A DNA stretch of 25,595 nt, taken from positions 1 through 25,595 of the IMG/VR virus record IMGVR_UViG_3300042301_005263. One strand, 5' to 3'. Source of the DNA: a virus. Below are positions 9,098 to 16,135 of the stretch, in pieces; position 1 is the stretch's first letter, and every line of letters begins with the position of its first letter. Below the pieces are notes generated by a model. The model was given only the letters and a program-made list of their open reading frames with translations, did not search any database and was not told where the DNA came from. The position numbers were made by a program, and so were the translations under genes.

Positions 9098-9343
9098 TTA
9101 ATCTGAGATGCATTCAGTATCTCCATCAGACTTCTCCAAGAAATCCATCATCGCTTTTCTTAACCCAAGCTCTGTAATCATTGAATCAAATCTAGAGTAA
9201 ATTAATGGATGACCCTTCTCAGTTACACATGCGATAATTACCCCTTTATATTTATCGGAATCGCCACTAAATTCATAAAGCTTATTAACTAAGTTCTCTG
9301 GTATGCTAAATTCAGGTTGTTCGTATGGTTCAAATTCACTCAT
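9098..9343 (-). CDS. Small protein of unknown function in the replication operon
   Basis: An 81-residue acidic protein that I do not recognise. It has a predicted strand-rich centre (YKGVIIACVTEKGHPLIYSRFDSM) followed by a helix (LGLRKAMMDFLEKS) and an acidic, disordered tail. There is no signal peptide, membrane segment or cysteine pair. Its ATG overlaps the stop of the upstream nuclease gene as TAATG, and the DnaB gene follows after 38 nt. The tight coupling on one side argues that it is real and made together with the replication proteins. Helicase loading or inhibition of a host factor are possible roles, but nothing in the sequence shows either. Confidence 0.75.
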   Translation of the reverse strand: MSEFEPYEQPEFSIPENLVNKLYEFSGDSDKYKGVIIACVTEKGHPLIYSRFDSMITELGLRKAMMDFLEKSDGDTECISD

Positions 9344-9750
9344 TATAAATAAATATCTTGATTTTCAAAAAATTCTTTTGAGACAACATCTGTATGATAT
9401 ATCTCTATTAATTTTATATTGTTTTTTTCACAAAACTCTAGCTTTTTATGATCTCTTTTTAGTTGTTGTAAATATTTTAATCTATTGGTATGGAAAAATT
9501 TTATATATTTTGTGTGTTGTTGCCCTTGGACTTCGATAGCTATTTTTTTATTAGCATTATAAAAATCAAACGTTAATCTTGTTCCAGCTATTCTAAATTC
9601 TTCAAACACAATATCAGTACTCCAATATGGCTGAAGAAAATTTTTTACATTTAATTGAAGTTTGCTTCTACTATCCTTTTGCCAATCAATTAAATACTTT
9701 TTAGCGTTTTTGAGATTTTTCTCTCTTCCATCTAAACCAATAAATTTCAT
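9343..9750 (-). CDS. Small PD-(D/E)XK-like (Vsr/EDxHD-type) endonuclease
   Basis: A 135-residue protein. The core FDFYNANKKIAIEVQGQQH gives an aspartate (D62), an ExQ pair (E73, Q75) and a histidine (H79), preceded by glutamates in FEEFRI (E50/E51) and followed by KRDHKKLEFCEKNNIKLIEI (D100). This order matches the very-short-patch-repair/EDxHD branch of the PD-(D/E)XK fold, found in Vsr and in some phage homing endonucleases. The N-terminal 40 residues (DGREKNLKNAKKYLIDW, SRSKLQLNVKNFL) are basic and helical and may contact DNA. Coded 1 nt after recA and overlapping the next start, it is an operon member rather than a free-standing insertion, so a recombination or repair nuclease (for example a junction resolvase substitute) is more likely than a selfish element. 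That role is inference. Confidence 0.75.
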   Translation of the reverse strand: MKFIGLDGREKNLKNAKKYLIDWQKDSRSKLQLNVKNFLQPYWSTDIVFEEFRIAGTRLTFDFYNANKKIAIEVQGQQHTKYIKFFHTNRLKYLQQLKRDHKKLEFCEKNNIKLIEIYHTDVVSKEFFENQDIYL

Positions 9751-9751
9751 A

Positions 9752-10891
9752 TTAATTTTGATTGCAAATTGCTGATTTGAAATAAGCAGTTAAAAACTGA
9801 CATAATTTTTTATCGTCTTCAATTATTTTAAATAAATTATAATCTCCTTGAATCTTATCGGAAAGGATAAATCCGTTTTCATTTAGCATTTCTTTAAATT
9901 CATCGGATAGATTAATCCAAGAACCTTTTTTTTCTATAAATTCCCATGCGTAAAGCAAATCTACAATTTCTTTTTCAATCCATATTGAAGTTCCATTTTT
10001 TCTTCCGTATCTAATTGGATACGAAATAGTCATATTTGTTTTTTCATTTGGTGACTTTTTAACAGTCACCTTTGCAAAATGTCCAATAATTGGATTTTTT
10101 TGAATATCGGGTGTTTTGTTGGTTGGGTCTTGTAGTATTAAATCTCCTTTATATCTTGCCTCAAATTCAATTATATAATTAGCAAAGTGAAGCAGTGCGT
10201 TTCCACCAGTTGCACTTGTTTGTCTAATTGGAGCTTTTGTATATGGATCTAACTTAATATCAGCCCTAACTTGACTAATAAAAATTGCCATGTGGCCTCT
10301 TTTCGCCAAGGCAATTGATAATCTTTTCATAAAGTTGGCAGCGATAACCGCTCCACCAGCTACTTTATTACTATCCTCAAAACTTTTATCTAGATCTCCT
10401 CTAGTGATTAATCCGTCAACAGAATCTAACAAAAAGCAATATTTAACTTTTTCATCATTTTTGGAAATGAGTTCCCTCATAATATCAACAACTGTTTCAT
10501 AAATATTGCTTTCAAAAACAAAACATGTGCCAACCACCCATTCTTCAGCCGAAAAAACGAACTTAACGCCAGATCTTTCCCTCATTTCTGGAGAGAGTCT
10601 ACCCTCAGCTTTGATATAAAAAGCCTTTGTATCTGGTAGGTCTCTCAAGAAATTTTTAACAATCTCTAAAGACTCTGATGTTTTTCCACCTTCATTCATA
10701 CCAACAAATCTATGAAGTCCTGGACCAAATCCGCCATCTAGTTGCAAATCTAATTGAAGAGACCCGCTAGATACTTTATATGTAATTTCATCTTCAAAAT
10801 TATAATGATCGCTTTTATTTGATTTTAAAAATGAATCTAAAATATTTTGAGATGATATCGGTTCTTTTTCTTTCGTTTTGCTTTTATTCAT
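9752..10891 (-). CDS. recA: RecA/UvsX-like recombinase
   Basis: A 379-residue strand-exchange ATPase. Walker A is GMNEGGKT (64-71; RecA has GPESSGKT). The catalytic-glutamate region is YIKAEGRLS (RecA IDAEHAL). Walker B is FLLDSVDGL (about D156). The loop region reads SQVRADIKLDPYTKAPIRQT followed by GGNALLHFANYIIEF, like RecA loop 2 and its flanks. An extra N-terminal stretch is basic. The C-terminal domain about 300-379 is charged. It forms filaments on ssDNA and would drive recombination-dependent replication or repair together with the SSB and nucleases encoded here. It begins 8 nt inside the upstream unknown gene, with no SD. RecA versus UvsX ancestry cannot be decided by eye, so the symbol denotes the superfamily. 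Confidence 0.92.
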   Translation of the reverse strand: MNKSKTKEKEPISSQNILDSFLKSNKSDHYNFEDEITYKVSSGSLQLDLQLDGGFGPGLHRFVGMNEGGKTSESLEIVKNFLRDLPDTKAFYIKAEGRLSPEMRERSGVKFVFSAEEWVVGTCFVFESNIYETVVDIMRELISKNDEKVKYCFLLDSVDGLITRGDLDKSFEDSNKVAGGAVIAANFMKRLSIALAKRGHMAIFISQVRADIKLDPYTKAPIRQTSATGGNALLHFANYIIEFEARYKGDLILQDPTNKTPDIQKNPIIGHFAKVTVKKSPNEKTNMTISYPIRYGRKNGTSIWIEKEIVDLLYAWEFIEKKGSWINLSDEFKEMLNENGFILSDKIQGDYNLFKIIEDDKKLCQFLTAYFKSAICNQN

Positions 10892-11228
10892 TTAAAAAAT
10901 CTTTAATTGTTTTAACTAGTCGTTTTATTTCTAAATCTTCTCCAGATTTATCTCCAATATTGTAAGTCTGATATTTTGATAAGTCAATCTTAAAATTGAA
11001 TGCTCTGTACTTTTTATCAAGAACGTTTTTTAATTTATCGCTAACCAAATAAGCTAATGAATCGAATTTTTTTTCAAATGACACTATATTCATAAATTCT
11101 AATGAATATCTTTCACATAAAAGATTTAAAAATTTCATTTCGCGCATATAAAATAAACGCTTATCCTTTGTGGGGATAAGCGTAAGTTTGGCAAGAATGT
11201 GTTTTTTGTTGATTTTAGACTTTGCCAT
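10884..11228 (-). CDS. Small basic protein of unknown function upstream of recA
   Basis: I prefer the start MAKSKINKKHIL at 11228 (114 residues). The longer frame from 11306 would run about 90 nt into the dehydratase gene and has a composition unlike the rest. The protein is lysine-rich and mostly helical (YMREMKFLNLLCERYSLEF, YLVSDKLKNVLDKKYRAF, EIKRLVKTIKDFLNE); no family is recognised. It overlaps gmd by 14 nt and recA by 8 nt. A perfect 10-bp inverted repeat (11157-11183) lies inside the coding part; if that hairpin acts as a terminator or attenuator, translation might instead start at the ATG at 11147 or 11138 just after it. A recombination mediator role would fit the position but is only a guess. 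Confidence 0.65.
   Translation of the reverse strand: MAKSKINKKHILAKLTLIPTKDKRLFYMREMKFLNLLCERYSLEFMNIVSFEKKFDSLAYLVSDKLKNVLDKKYRAFNFKIDLSKYQTYNIGDKSGEDLEIKRLVKTIKDFLNE
11157..11183 (-). terminator. Perfect 10-bp hairpin, terminator- or attenuator-like, inside coding sequence
   Basis: On the minus strand ACGCTTATCC and GGATAAGCGT are exact complements separated by CCACAAA, and TTATTTTATATG follows. The stem plus a T-rich tail resembles an intrinsic terminator in the direction of transcription, although the T-run is interrupted. It lies at the junction of the glycan genes and the recA-replication genes. It may be an attenuator or RNA regulatory element, or simply coding sequence; the codons used in it (ACG, CCC, AAG, CGT) are uncommon for this AT-rich window. 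Confidence 0.45.
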
Positions 11229-12339
11229 ACTCAAGTATATCATGAAAAACCATCTTGTCAACAAGTTCTTTAAATGATGTCTTTGGTTTCCACTCAAGTT
11301 CCTCACGCGCTTTTGTGGAATCTCCTAAAAGGAGATCAACCTCCGCAGGTCTATAATATTTAATATTAATTTTCATTAAGATTTCATTAGTATTAATGTT
11401 ATTAAAAGTTTCATCTATGCCGCTACCATCCCAATAACCGATAATCCCAGCAGCCTTAAAAGCCAATTCAACAAACTCTCTAATTGTGTGGGTTTCGTTT
11501 GAAGAAAGAACGTATTCTTTTGGTTCTTGTTGATTTAACATTAACCAAATGCCTTCAACAAAATCTTCGGCATCACTCCAGTCTCTTTTTGCATCAACAT
11601 TTCCAAGTTCAAGTGCGCAGAAATTTTGATTATTATCTATTGCATTTTTAATTCTCGCAACCGCTTTGGTTATTTTTCTGGTAACGAATTCTTCGCCACG
11701 TCTAATTCCCTCGTGATTAAAAAGCCAACCCTGAACAGCATAAAGATTATAAGATTCCCTCCAGACCTTAACAAGCTGTCTAGATGCGGCTTTAGAAGCT
11801 CCATATGGACTTCTAGGACGCAATGGATGATTTTCATCTTGAGGAACATAAGATACATCGCCAAACTCTTCTGAAGATCCAGCTTGATAAAACCTACAGC
11901 TTGGGTGGTAAAGTCTAATAGCCTCTAATATATTGAGTGCTGATGTGGCATTTGTCTCCCATGTTTGTTGGGCAAAATCCCAGCTGCTTCCGACAAAGCT
12001 TTGAGCGGCCAAATTAATAAAATAATCTGGTTTTATTTTTTCTATTATTCTGGCAATTGAGTAACTATCAGTAAGATCAAAGTTAATTAAATGAAAGCGC
12101 TTGTTATTTATATGAGAAATATTTTTATGATTATAAACACTCAATCTACGAACACAACCAAAAATTTCATAATCAGTATTATTTAGCAAATAGTCAACCA
12201 TGTGACTTCCATCTTGACCAGTAACCCCAGTAATAATTATTGTTTTTTTACCAGTAGCTAATTTATACGCATCTTCTATATTAAGTATATCCATATGATC
12301 TATTTTTTTGCCAAAATATGTTTCGTTTAAATTTTGCAT
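11215..12339 (-). CDS. gmd: GDP-mannose 4,6-dehydratase
   Basis: A 374-residue extended short-chain dehydrogenase/reductase. The NAD(P)-binding motif is GVTGQDGSH (39-47). The sequence continues through FDLTDS, NLAAQSFVGSSW, the catalytic SSEEFG (S/T and E) and YGASK (Y and K). The family-specific FNHEGIRRGEEFVTRKI and LGNVDAKRDWSDAEDFV blocks follow, then YYRPAEVDLLLGD near the end. The enzyme converts GDP-D-mannose to GDP-4-keto-6-deoxymannose, the precursor of GDP-fucose, GDP-rhamnose and GDP-perosamine. No reductase, epimerase or aminotransferase to finish any of these is visible, so host enzymes or genes outside the window would be needed. It follows the glycosyltransferase block after 44 nt. 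About 30 extra N-terminal residues precede the Rossmann fold; a later start cannot be excluded. Confidence 0.95.
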   Translation of the reverse strand: MQNLNETYFGKKIDHMDILNIEDAYKLATGKKTIIITGVTGQDGSHMVDYLLNNTDYEIFGCVRRLSVYNHKNISHINNKRFHLINFDLTDSYSIARIIEKIKPDYFINLAAQSFVGSSWDFAQQTWETNATSALNILEAIRLYHPSCRFYQAGSSEEFGDVSYVPQDENHPLRPRSPYGASKAASRQLVKVWRESYNLYAVQGWLFNHEGIRRGEEFVTRKITKAVARIKNAIDNNQNFCALELGNVDAKRDWSDAEDFVEGIWLMLNQQEPKEYVLSSNETHTIREFVELAFKAAGIIGYWDGSGIDETFNNINTNEILMKINIKYYRPAEVDLLLGDSTKAREELEWKPKTSFKELVDKMVFHDILEYGKV

Positions 12340-12383
12340 TTAATTTGATTTTGAATTTATATTAAATACTTTATGTAGATATT

Positions 12384-13202
12384 CTATTTTATTTTATAAT
12401 ATTTATTAATAATTTCTGGGTGTTGATCCGCAAAAGGAAAGGTCTTACAACCAAATATATCTAATTCTTTGTTTGTTTGCCATTCCTTGAATAAAGAAAT
12501 TTTATCAGGATTGTTATAAAATTTACTTTTAAATAAAACTTGCTCTTCAGAAACATAGCTATAATGATTTAATTTTAAGTTCATTTTTAATGTTTCATAT
12601 TTTGAAATTATTTTCTCATATTCATTAAATAACATCTTAGGTGGTTCATGAGATATCCATTTACTATTTTTATTTATTTTAAATATTCTCATCCATGGTA
12701 TTTTATTTGCCCATACTCCATCAGATCTTTCATCTATGCAATAATCAAAACCACCCCAAAAGTGATTGGCAAAAAAATCAATTCTACTTGGTTTTTCTTG
12801 TTTTAAAATTTCAATAATTTTTTTAATGTCATTTTTTTTATAGAATTCATCAATATCAATTTGCCAAACATAGTCAGCTTCATAAATTGGAGAATTTTCA
12901 TAAAACCAATAATTTAACATTGATGTTTTACCGTCCCAGAAATGCTCGGCTTCTTTTAAAAAAAAGTTTGATTTATTTTTTGCGAATTTTTTTATTACAT
13001 CGACAGTATTGTCTGTTGATTTTCCATCTTTTGTAAAGAAAGATGTATCTCCATCCCAATAATGGTTTTTTGCTTTTGTAGCTCCTTCTGTAATAAAAAC
13101 AAAATCCCCAATATCATTGACTTGCTCTAACCAGGCATCCAACATTTTAGATGGAAGGCTATTTTGCGCATTAAATATAATTGATTGAACTGCAATTTTC
13201 AT
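12384..13202 (-). CDS. GT-A-type glycosyltransferase (family 2-like)
   Basis: A 272-residue protein with a nucleotide-sugar transferase start (KIAVQSIIFN), GKSTDNTVDVIKKFA (the S-x-D-x-T region of family 2-like enzymes) and the metal-binding DxD in VWQIDIDEFY (about 119-121). Tryptophan-rich segments (HFWDGKTS, FFANHFWGGFDYC) may form the acceptor site. There is no membrane segment. Its start forms an ATGA overlap with the methyltransferase-like gene, so it is the last of five coupled genes. It probably transfers a sugar onto a surface polysaccharide or a virion glycan; donor and acceptor are not readable from the sequence. Confidence 0.8.
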   Translation of the reverse strand: MKIAVQSIIFNAQNSLPSKMLDAWLEQVNDIGDFVFITEGATKAKNHYWDGDTSFFTKDGKSTDNTVDVIKKFAKNKSNFFLKEAEHFWDGKTSMLNYWFYENSPIYEADYVWQIDIDEFYKKNDIKKIIEILKQEKPSRIDFFANHFWGGFDYCIDERSDGVWANKIPWMRIFKINKNSKWISHEPPKMLFNEYEKIISKYETLKMNLKLNHYSYVSEEQVLFKSKFYNNPDKISLFKEWQTNKELDIFGCKTFPFADQHPEIINKYYKIK

Positions 13203-13795
13203 TTTTCAAAAATACAATATCCATTTCTATGGTTTAAATTATCAACGATAATTTTATGTGTTTTCAATAAATCTTCTCTTGCCATAAAATTTTTTATTGT
13301 TGGAGGTCTTGTGTCATCTAAGAATACAATTCTTGATCTATCTTTTAAAATCAAATATTCATTCCAACTAGAATATTCGCCTCCATCTAAAATTAGAAAA
13401 TCTATTTCTTCTGGAATTTGATCTAAAACATTTTTACAATTATTGATATTTTTTAGATCTTCATTATACCATGATAATTTCAAATTTTTATCATAATCAG
13501 TAAAAAATGAATCATCTAATAAGTTGAAATCTAATAGTTTATCACTAATGAATCCATTAATAATAGAAACTTCTTTTTTGTTTTTATAAAAATCAAAGGC
13601 AACATCATACATTTCTTTACATGTCTCTAAAGAAATTAATTTTTTATTTGTGTTTTTAATTGCCTCATATATACAAAAAGTGGACCCCATCCCGTTCCAT
13701 GTTCCTATTTCAATAATATTTTGGACATCTTCTCTTTCGCATATTTTTCTAATATGCAAGCCAGCCTCGTCCTTTAAATCTATTTGTCCAATCAT
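13199..13795 (-). CDS. Class I SAM-dependent methyltransferase-like protein
   Basis: A 198-residue Rossmann-type protein. NIIEIGTWNGMGSTF (about 28-42) is a motif I glycine loop, and KLISLETCKEMYDVAFDFY provides the acidic residue after strand 2. EIDFLILDGGEYSSWNEYLIL matches the FDLIFIDGDHSY region of Methyltransf_24/cephalosporin-hydroxylase-like enzymes, and RIVFLDDTRPP follows at strand 5. Such proteins methylate sugars or small metabolites and are common in surface-polysaccharide clusters. It overlaps both neighbours by 4 nt (ATGA), so it is made with the glycosyltransferases and probably caps or decorates their glycan. The substrate is unknown; another SAM- or metal-dependent activity in this fold is possible. 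Confidence 0.72.
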   Translation of the reverse strand: MIGQIDLKDEAGLHIRKICEREDVQNIIEIGTWNGMGSTFCIYEAIKNTNKKLISLETCKEMYDVAFDFYKNKKEVSIINGFISDKLLDFNLLDDSFFTDYDKNLKLSWYNEDLKNINNCKNVLDQIPEEIDFLILDGGEYSSWNEYLILKDRSRIVFLDDTRPPTIKNFMAREDLLKTHKIIVDNLNHRNGYCIFEK

Positions 13796-14748
13796 AATTC
13801 ATTTAAAATTTTTGTCCACAATGAATAAATTATATCTTTATTTGATTGGTAATCAATATTTATTTCTGGTTTTTTTATATTATCCAATTGGAAAAACGAA
13901 GCTTTTATTGTTCCGTTGTAAAAATCTGAATAAGATAGCCATTTTTTATTTAGAAAAAGATTAGGTTGCCTATCTGGATTATTATTTGGAAAAACAATTT
14001 CAGAAAATAATGGTATTTTATTGTTTATTAATTCAATTGCATACTCTAATGATGGAAAATTAAGCGGAACTCCAGCTTCATATTGTTCAAATATAGACAT
14101 GGTTGAAACATTGTATGGAAGATGAATTATACTTTGATATGAGTAAAGCTCGTCCCATGAATATTGATGAATTTTACTTTGATGTATAAAATCATGATTA
14201 TTAAAATCAATTAAAAATTTACTAAAAATTATAGATTGATTTTTTATTGGTTTATATTTTGAATTTGTATATTTACATAAACTAGGAATCCATTGCCATT
14301 CTTTTTCAAGAAAAAGCTCACAATATTTTTGATCAAATTGATTGTTTGCAACTAAAATTAAATTTTTATTATTGTTTAATGACTCCTCTAACCACGCTAG
14401 TCTTTTGGGGTCATCGGCAAATGGATAATCATACCTTGTCGCTGCAATTACGATAATTGGTTTGTTGAACTTTTCAAATAATTTCAAAAAACAAGGCGGA
14501 TATGCACATATAAATGCATCATACTTGTCTAATTCATCTTTGTGAAATTTATAAAAAATTTCAACCATTTCTTCGTTTAAGTTTTTCCAATTGTTTTCGT
14601 TTATAATTTTGGACGGACAGTTTGGTAAATTAAAAACCCATTTGTGTCCAGACAATGACCATGAATCGACTTTATGACCAAGATCTTCAAAGATGTTTTT
14701 GATATCTGCTATAACAGATATGTGACAATCTATATTAAAAAAATTCAT
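13792..14748 (-). CDS. Putative GT-B-fold glycosyltransferase
   Basis: A 318-residue protein with no metal-binding DxD of GT-A type. The N-terminal half (ISVIADIKNIFEDLGHKVD, YDAFICAYPPCFLKLFEKFNKPIIVIAATRYDYP) looks like the acceptor domain of a GT-B enzyme. The C-terminal half has HLPYNVSTMSIFEQYEAGVPLNFPS, which resembles the donor-binding E-x-x-A-x-G-x-P segment of GT-B families. There is no signal peptide or transmembrane helix. It is coupled by a 4-nt overlap to the methyltransferase-like gene and a 14-nt overlap with the gene before it. The fold assignment is by motif only; the donor sugar is unknown. Confidence 0.65.
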   Translation of the reverse strand: MNFFNIDCHISVIADIKNIFEDLGHKVDSWSLSGHKWVFNLPNCPSKIINENNWKNLNEEMVEIFYKFHKDELDKYDAFICAYPPCFLKLFEKFNKPIIVIAATRYDYPFADDPKRLAWLEESLNNNKNLILVANNQFDQKYCELFLEKEWQWIPSLCKYTNSKYKPIKNQSIIFSKFLIDFNNHDFIHQSKIHQYSWDELYSYQSIIHLPYNVSTMSIFEQYEAGVPLNFPSLEYAIELINNKIPLFSEIVFPNNNPDRQPNLFLNKKWLSYSDFYNGTIKASFFQLDNIKKPEINIDYQSNKDIIYSLWTKILNEL

Positions 14749-15394
14749 AACTAGACAATGCGTTGATATGTTCTATTGGTGTTTCATCGTTTCCATTAAA
14801 AACTTGACCAACAAATTCATAGCCCTCCCTTTTCGTTGGAAAAGGTTTCTTTTCGAAAAATTCATCATGTGTAATTTTATCATCACCAATAAATGGAAAT
14901 AATGTATTTATAAAAAATACGTAATCAGTTCCATATTGATTTTCTGGTTTAAAAGATTTTAGAATATTTTCAAAATCATATTTTTTATTAACTTTCATTC
15001 CCCACATTCCGCCAAGAATTGGATATCCGTGATGCGGATGGTCCCTCATGATGTGAAATGTCTTATCAGATTTTTCCCACTCATCAACTGCATTTTTTTC
15101 TCTTAAGTTCAATCTTGAGTCAGTATCTCTAAAGATAACAATATCAATATTATTATCGTAACCAGCTTCGAATCTCCAAAACATTGAAGACCAATCTGGT
15201 TTATCTTTTTTAATAAAAATTTCTGAATTTTCTTTTTCTAGTTTATCAATAATTGATTTATCTACATTATCTGAAATATAAAATCTACAGATCCAATCTG
15301 GATATATAATCTTTGATAAGATTGCGTTTTTTACTGCACCATCACAGTATTTTGGATCATTACCCCATAATGAAAATGATATTATTTTTTTCAT
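14735..15394 (-). CDS. GT-A-like glycosyltransferase
   Basis: A 219-residue protein starting KKIISFSLWGNDPKYCDGAVKNAIL, followed by WICRFYISDNV and a DxD-type motif in VIFRDTDSRLN (about 87-91). FHIMRDHPHHGYPILGGMWGMK (about 112-133) is a histidine- and glycine-rich stretch conserved in environmental glycosyltransferase-like proteins. This arrangement fits a nucleotide-diphospho-sugar transferase fold. It is soluble by sequence. It overlaps the upstream family 2 gene by ATGA and the downstream GT-B gene by 14 nt. Substrate is not inferable. Confidence 0.7.
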   Translation of the reverse strand: MKKIISFSLWGNDPKYCDGAVKNAILSKIIYPDWICRFYISDNVDKSIIDKLEKENSEIFIKKDKPDWSSMFWRFEAGYDNNIDIVIFRDTDSRLNLREKNAVDEWEKSDKTFHIMRDHPHHGYPILGGMWGMKVNKKYDFENILKSFKPENQYGTDYVFFINTLFPFIGDDKITHDEFFEKKPFPTKREGYEFVGQVFNGNDETPIEHINALSSYEFF

Positions 15395-16095
15395 GAATAT
15401 TTTTTTCTTACTTCTATTACTTCGTCAATAGCCTTTTTTAATGTTTCTTGTTTTGTTGAAACACCATTTGGGTTGTGATAATAAGATCCAATAATTTCAT
15501 TTATTTTTTGGAATTTACCATCACCAGTTAAAACCCTTAACCACATATCATAATCCGCAGCTGAAAAATATTTCGTATCAAAAAGTCCAAATCTTTCGTG
15601 CATGTCTTTTCTCCACATTGGCATACAGTGCGGAGAATTGGTTTTTAACATGTCTTCAATTTTACCTTCATAACAATTTATGACTTTATTTTTATCGCAA
15701 AATTCAAAATTTAAATTAGGTTTGTCTGTTTGAATTGTATATCCATAACACAGATCAATTGAACTATTAGATTCTAAAACTTCTACTTGTTTTTGTAATG
15801 AATTATAAGATCTTCTATCGTCTGTATTCCAATTAGTTAAAAAATTGGATGTTGATAATTCAATTCCTTTATTCCATGCTTCATATACTGAGCAGTTGCC
15901 AATATTAAAATATTTAATATTTTTAAAATCTAAAAATGGAGTTATGTCGTTCAACTCTTCGTGTGGTGAATCTGCATCTAATAATAAGAATTCACATTCA
16001 TGAAAGATTGATTGTCTTTTTATATCTTGTAAAAAGTGATCTATAAATTCACCAGCTTTAAATATTGAAGTGATTACTGATACTCGATAATTCAT
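15391..16095 (-). CDS. Family 2 glycosyltransferase
   Basis: A 234-residue GT-A enzyme. It starts with YRVSVITSIFKAGEFIDHFL, the canonical beta-1/alpha-1 of family 2. EFLLLDADSP is strand 2. YEAWNKGIELSTSNFLTNWNTDDRR carries the helix and the metal-binding N-x-D-D variant of DxD (about 95-98). MWRKDMHERFGLFDTKYFSAADYDMWLRV is the acceptor region with the ADYD motif (family ED/DxD position). It is the first of the five-gene coupled block. A promoter candidate (16107-16135) stands immediately before it. It should transfer a sugar from a nucleotide donor to a growing glycan. Confidence 0.88.
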   Translation of the reverse strand: MNYRVSVITSIFKAGEFIDHFLQDIKRQSIFHECEFLLLDADSPHEELNDITPFLDFKNIKYFNIGNCSVYEAWNKGIELSTSNFLTNWNTDDRRSYNSLQKQVEVLESNSSIDLCYGYTIQTDKPNLNFEFCDKNKVINCYEGKIEDMLKTNSPHCMPMWRKDMHERFGLFDTKYFSAADYDMWLRVLTGDGKFQKINEIIGSYYHNPNGVSTKQETLKKAIDEVIEVRKKYS

Positions 16096-16106
16096 GCTAG
16101 TGCATG

Positions 16107-16135
16107 ATTATAATATCAAAGCTCTTCTTCTTCAA
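16107..16135 (-). promoter_or_regulatory. Sigma70-like promoter candidate for the glycosyltransferase block
   Basis: On the minus strand TTGAAG (16135-16130, inside the acidic C-terminal codons of the upstream gene) is followed after 17 nt by a consensus TATAAT (16112-16107). The predicted start point would be near 16100, only about 5 nt before ATG 16095. CATGC/GCATG, a small inverted repeat, covers the start codon. The base content makes chance -10 matches likely, so this is a candidate only. Confidence 0.4.

Noticed and set aside
9343-9750. Free-standing homing endonuclease insertion
   Set aside because: The gene has 1-nt spacing to recA and a TAATG overlap with the next gene, with no intron, duplicated flank or interrupted gene, so an integrated operon member is more likely.
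11229-11306. Longer N-terminus for the protein upstream of recA (start at 11306)
   Set aside because: It would lie wholly inside the conserved end of gmd, and the residues (RNLSGNQRHHLKNLL) are a frame-shifted shadow; ATG 11228 gives a typical short overlap.
12340-12383. T4-like late promoter (TATAAATT) before gmd
   Set aside because: Only a near match in a pure AT context, and no second copy is seen before other late-type genes here.
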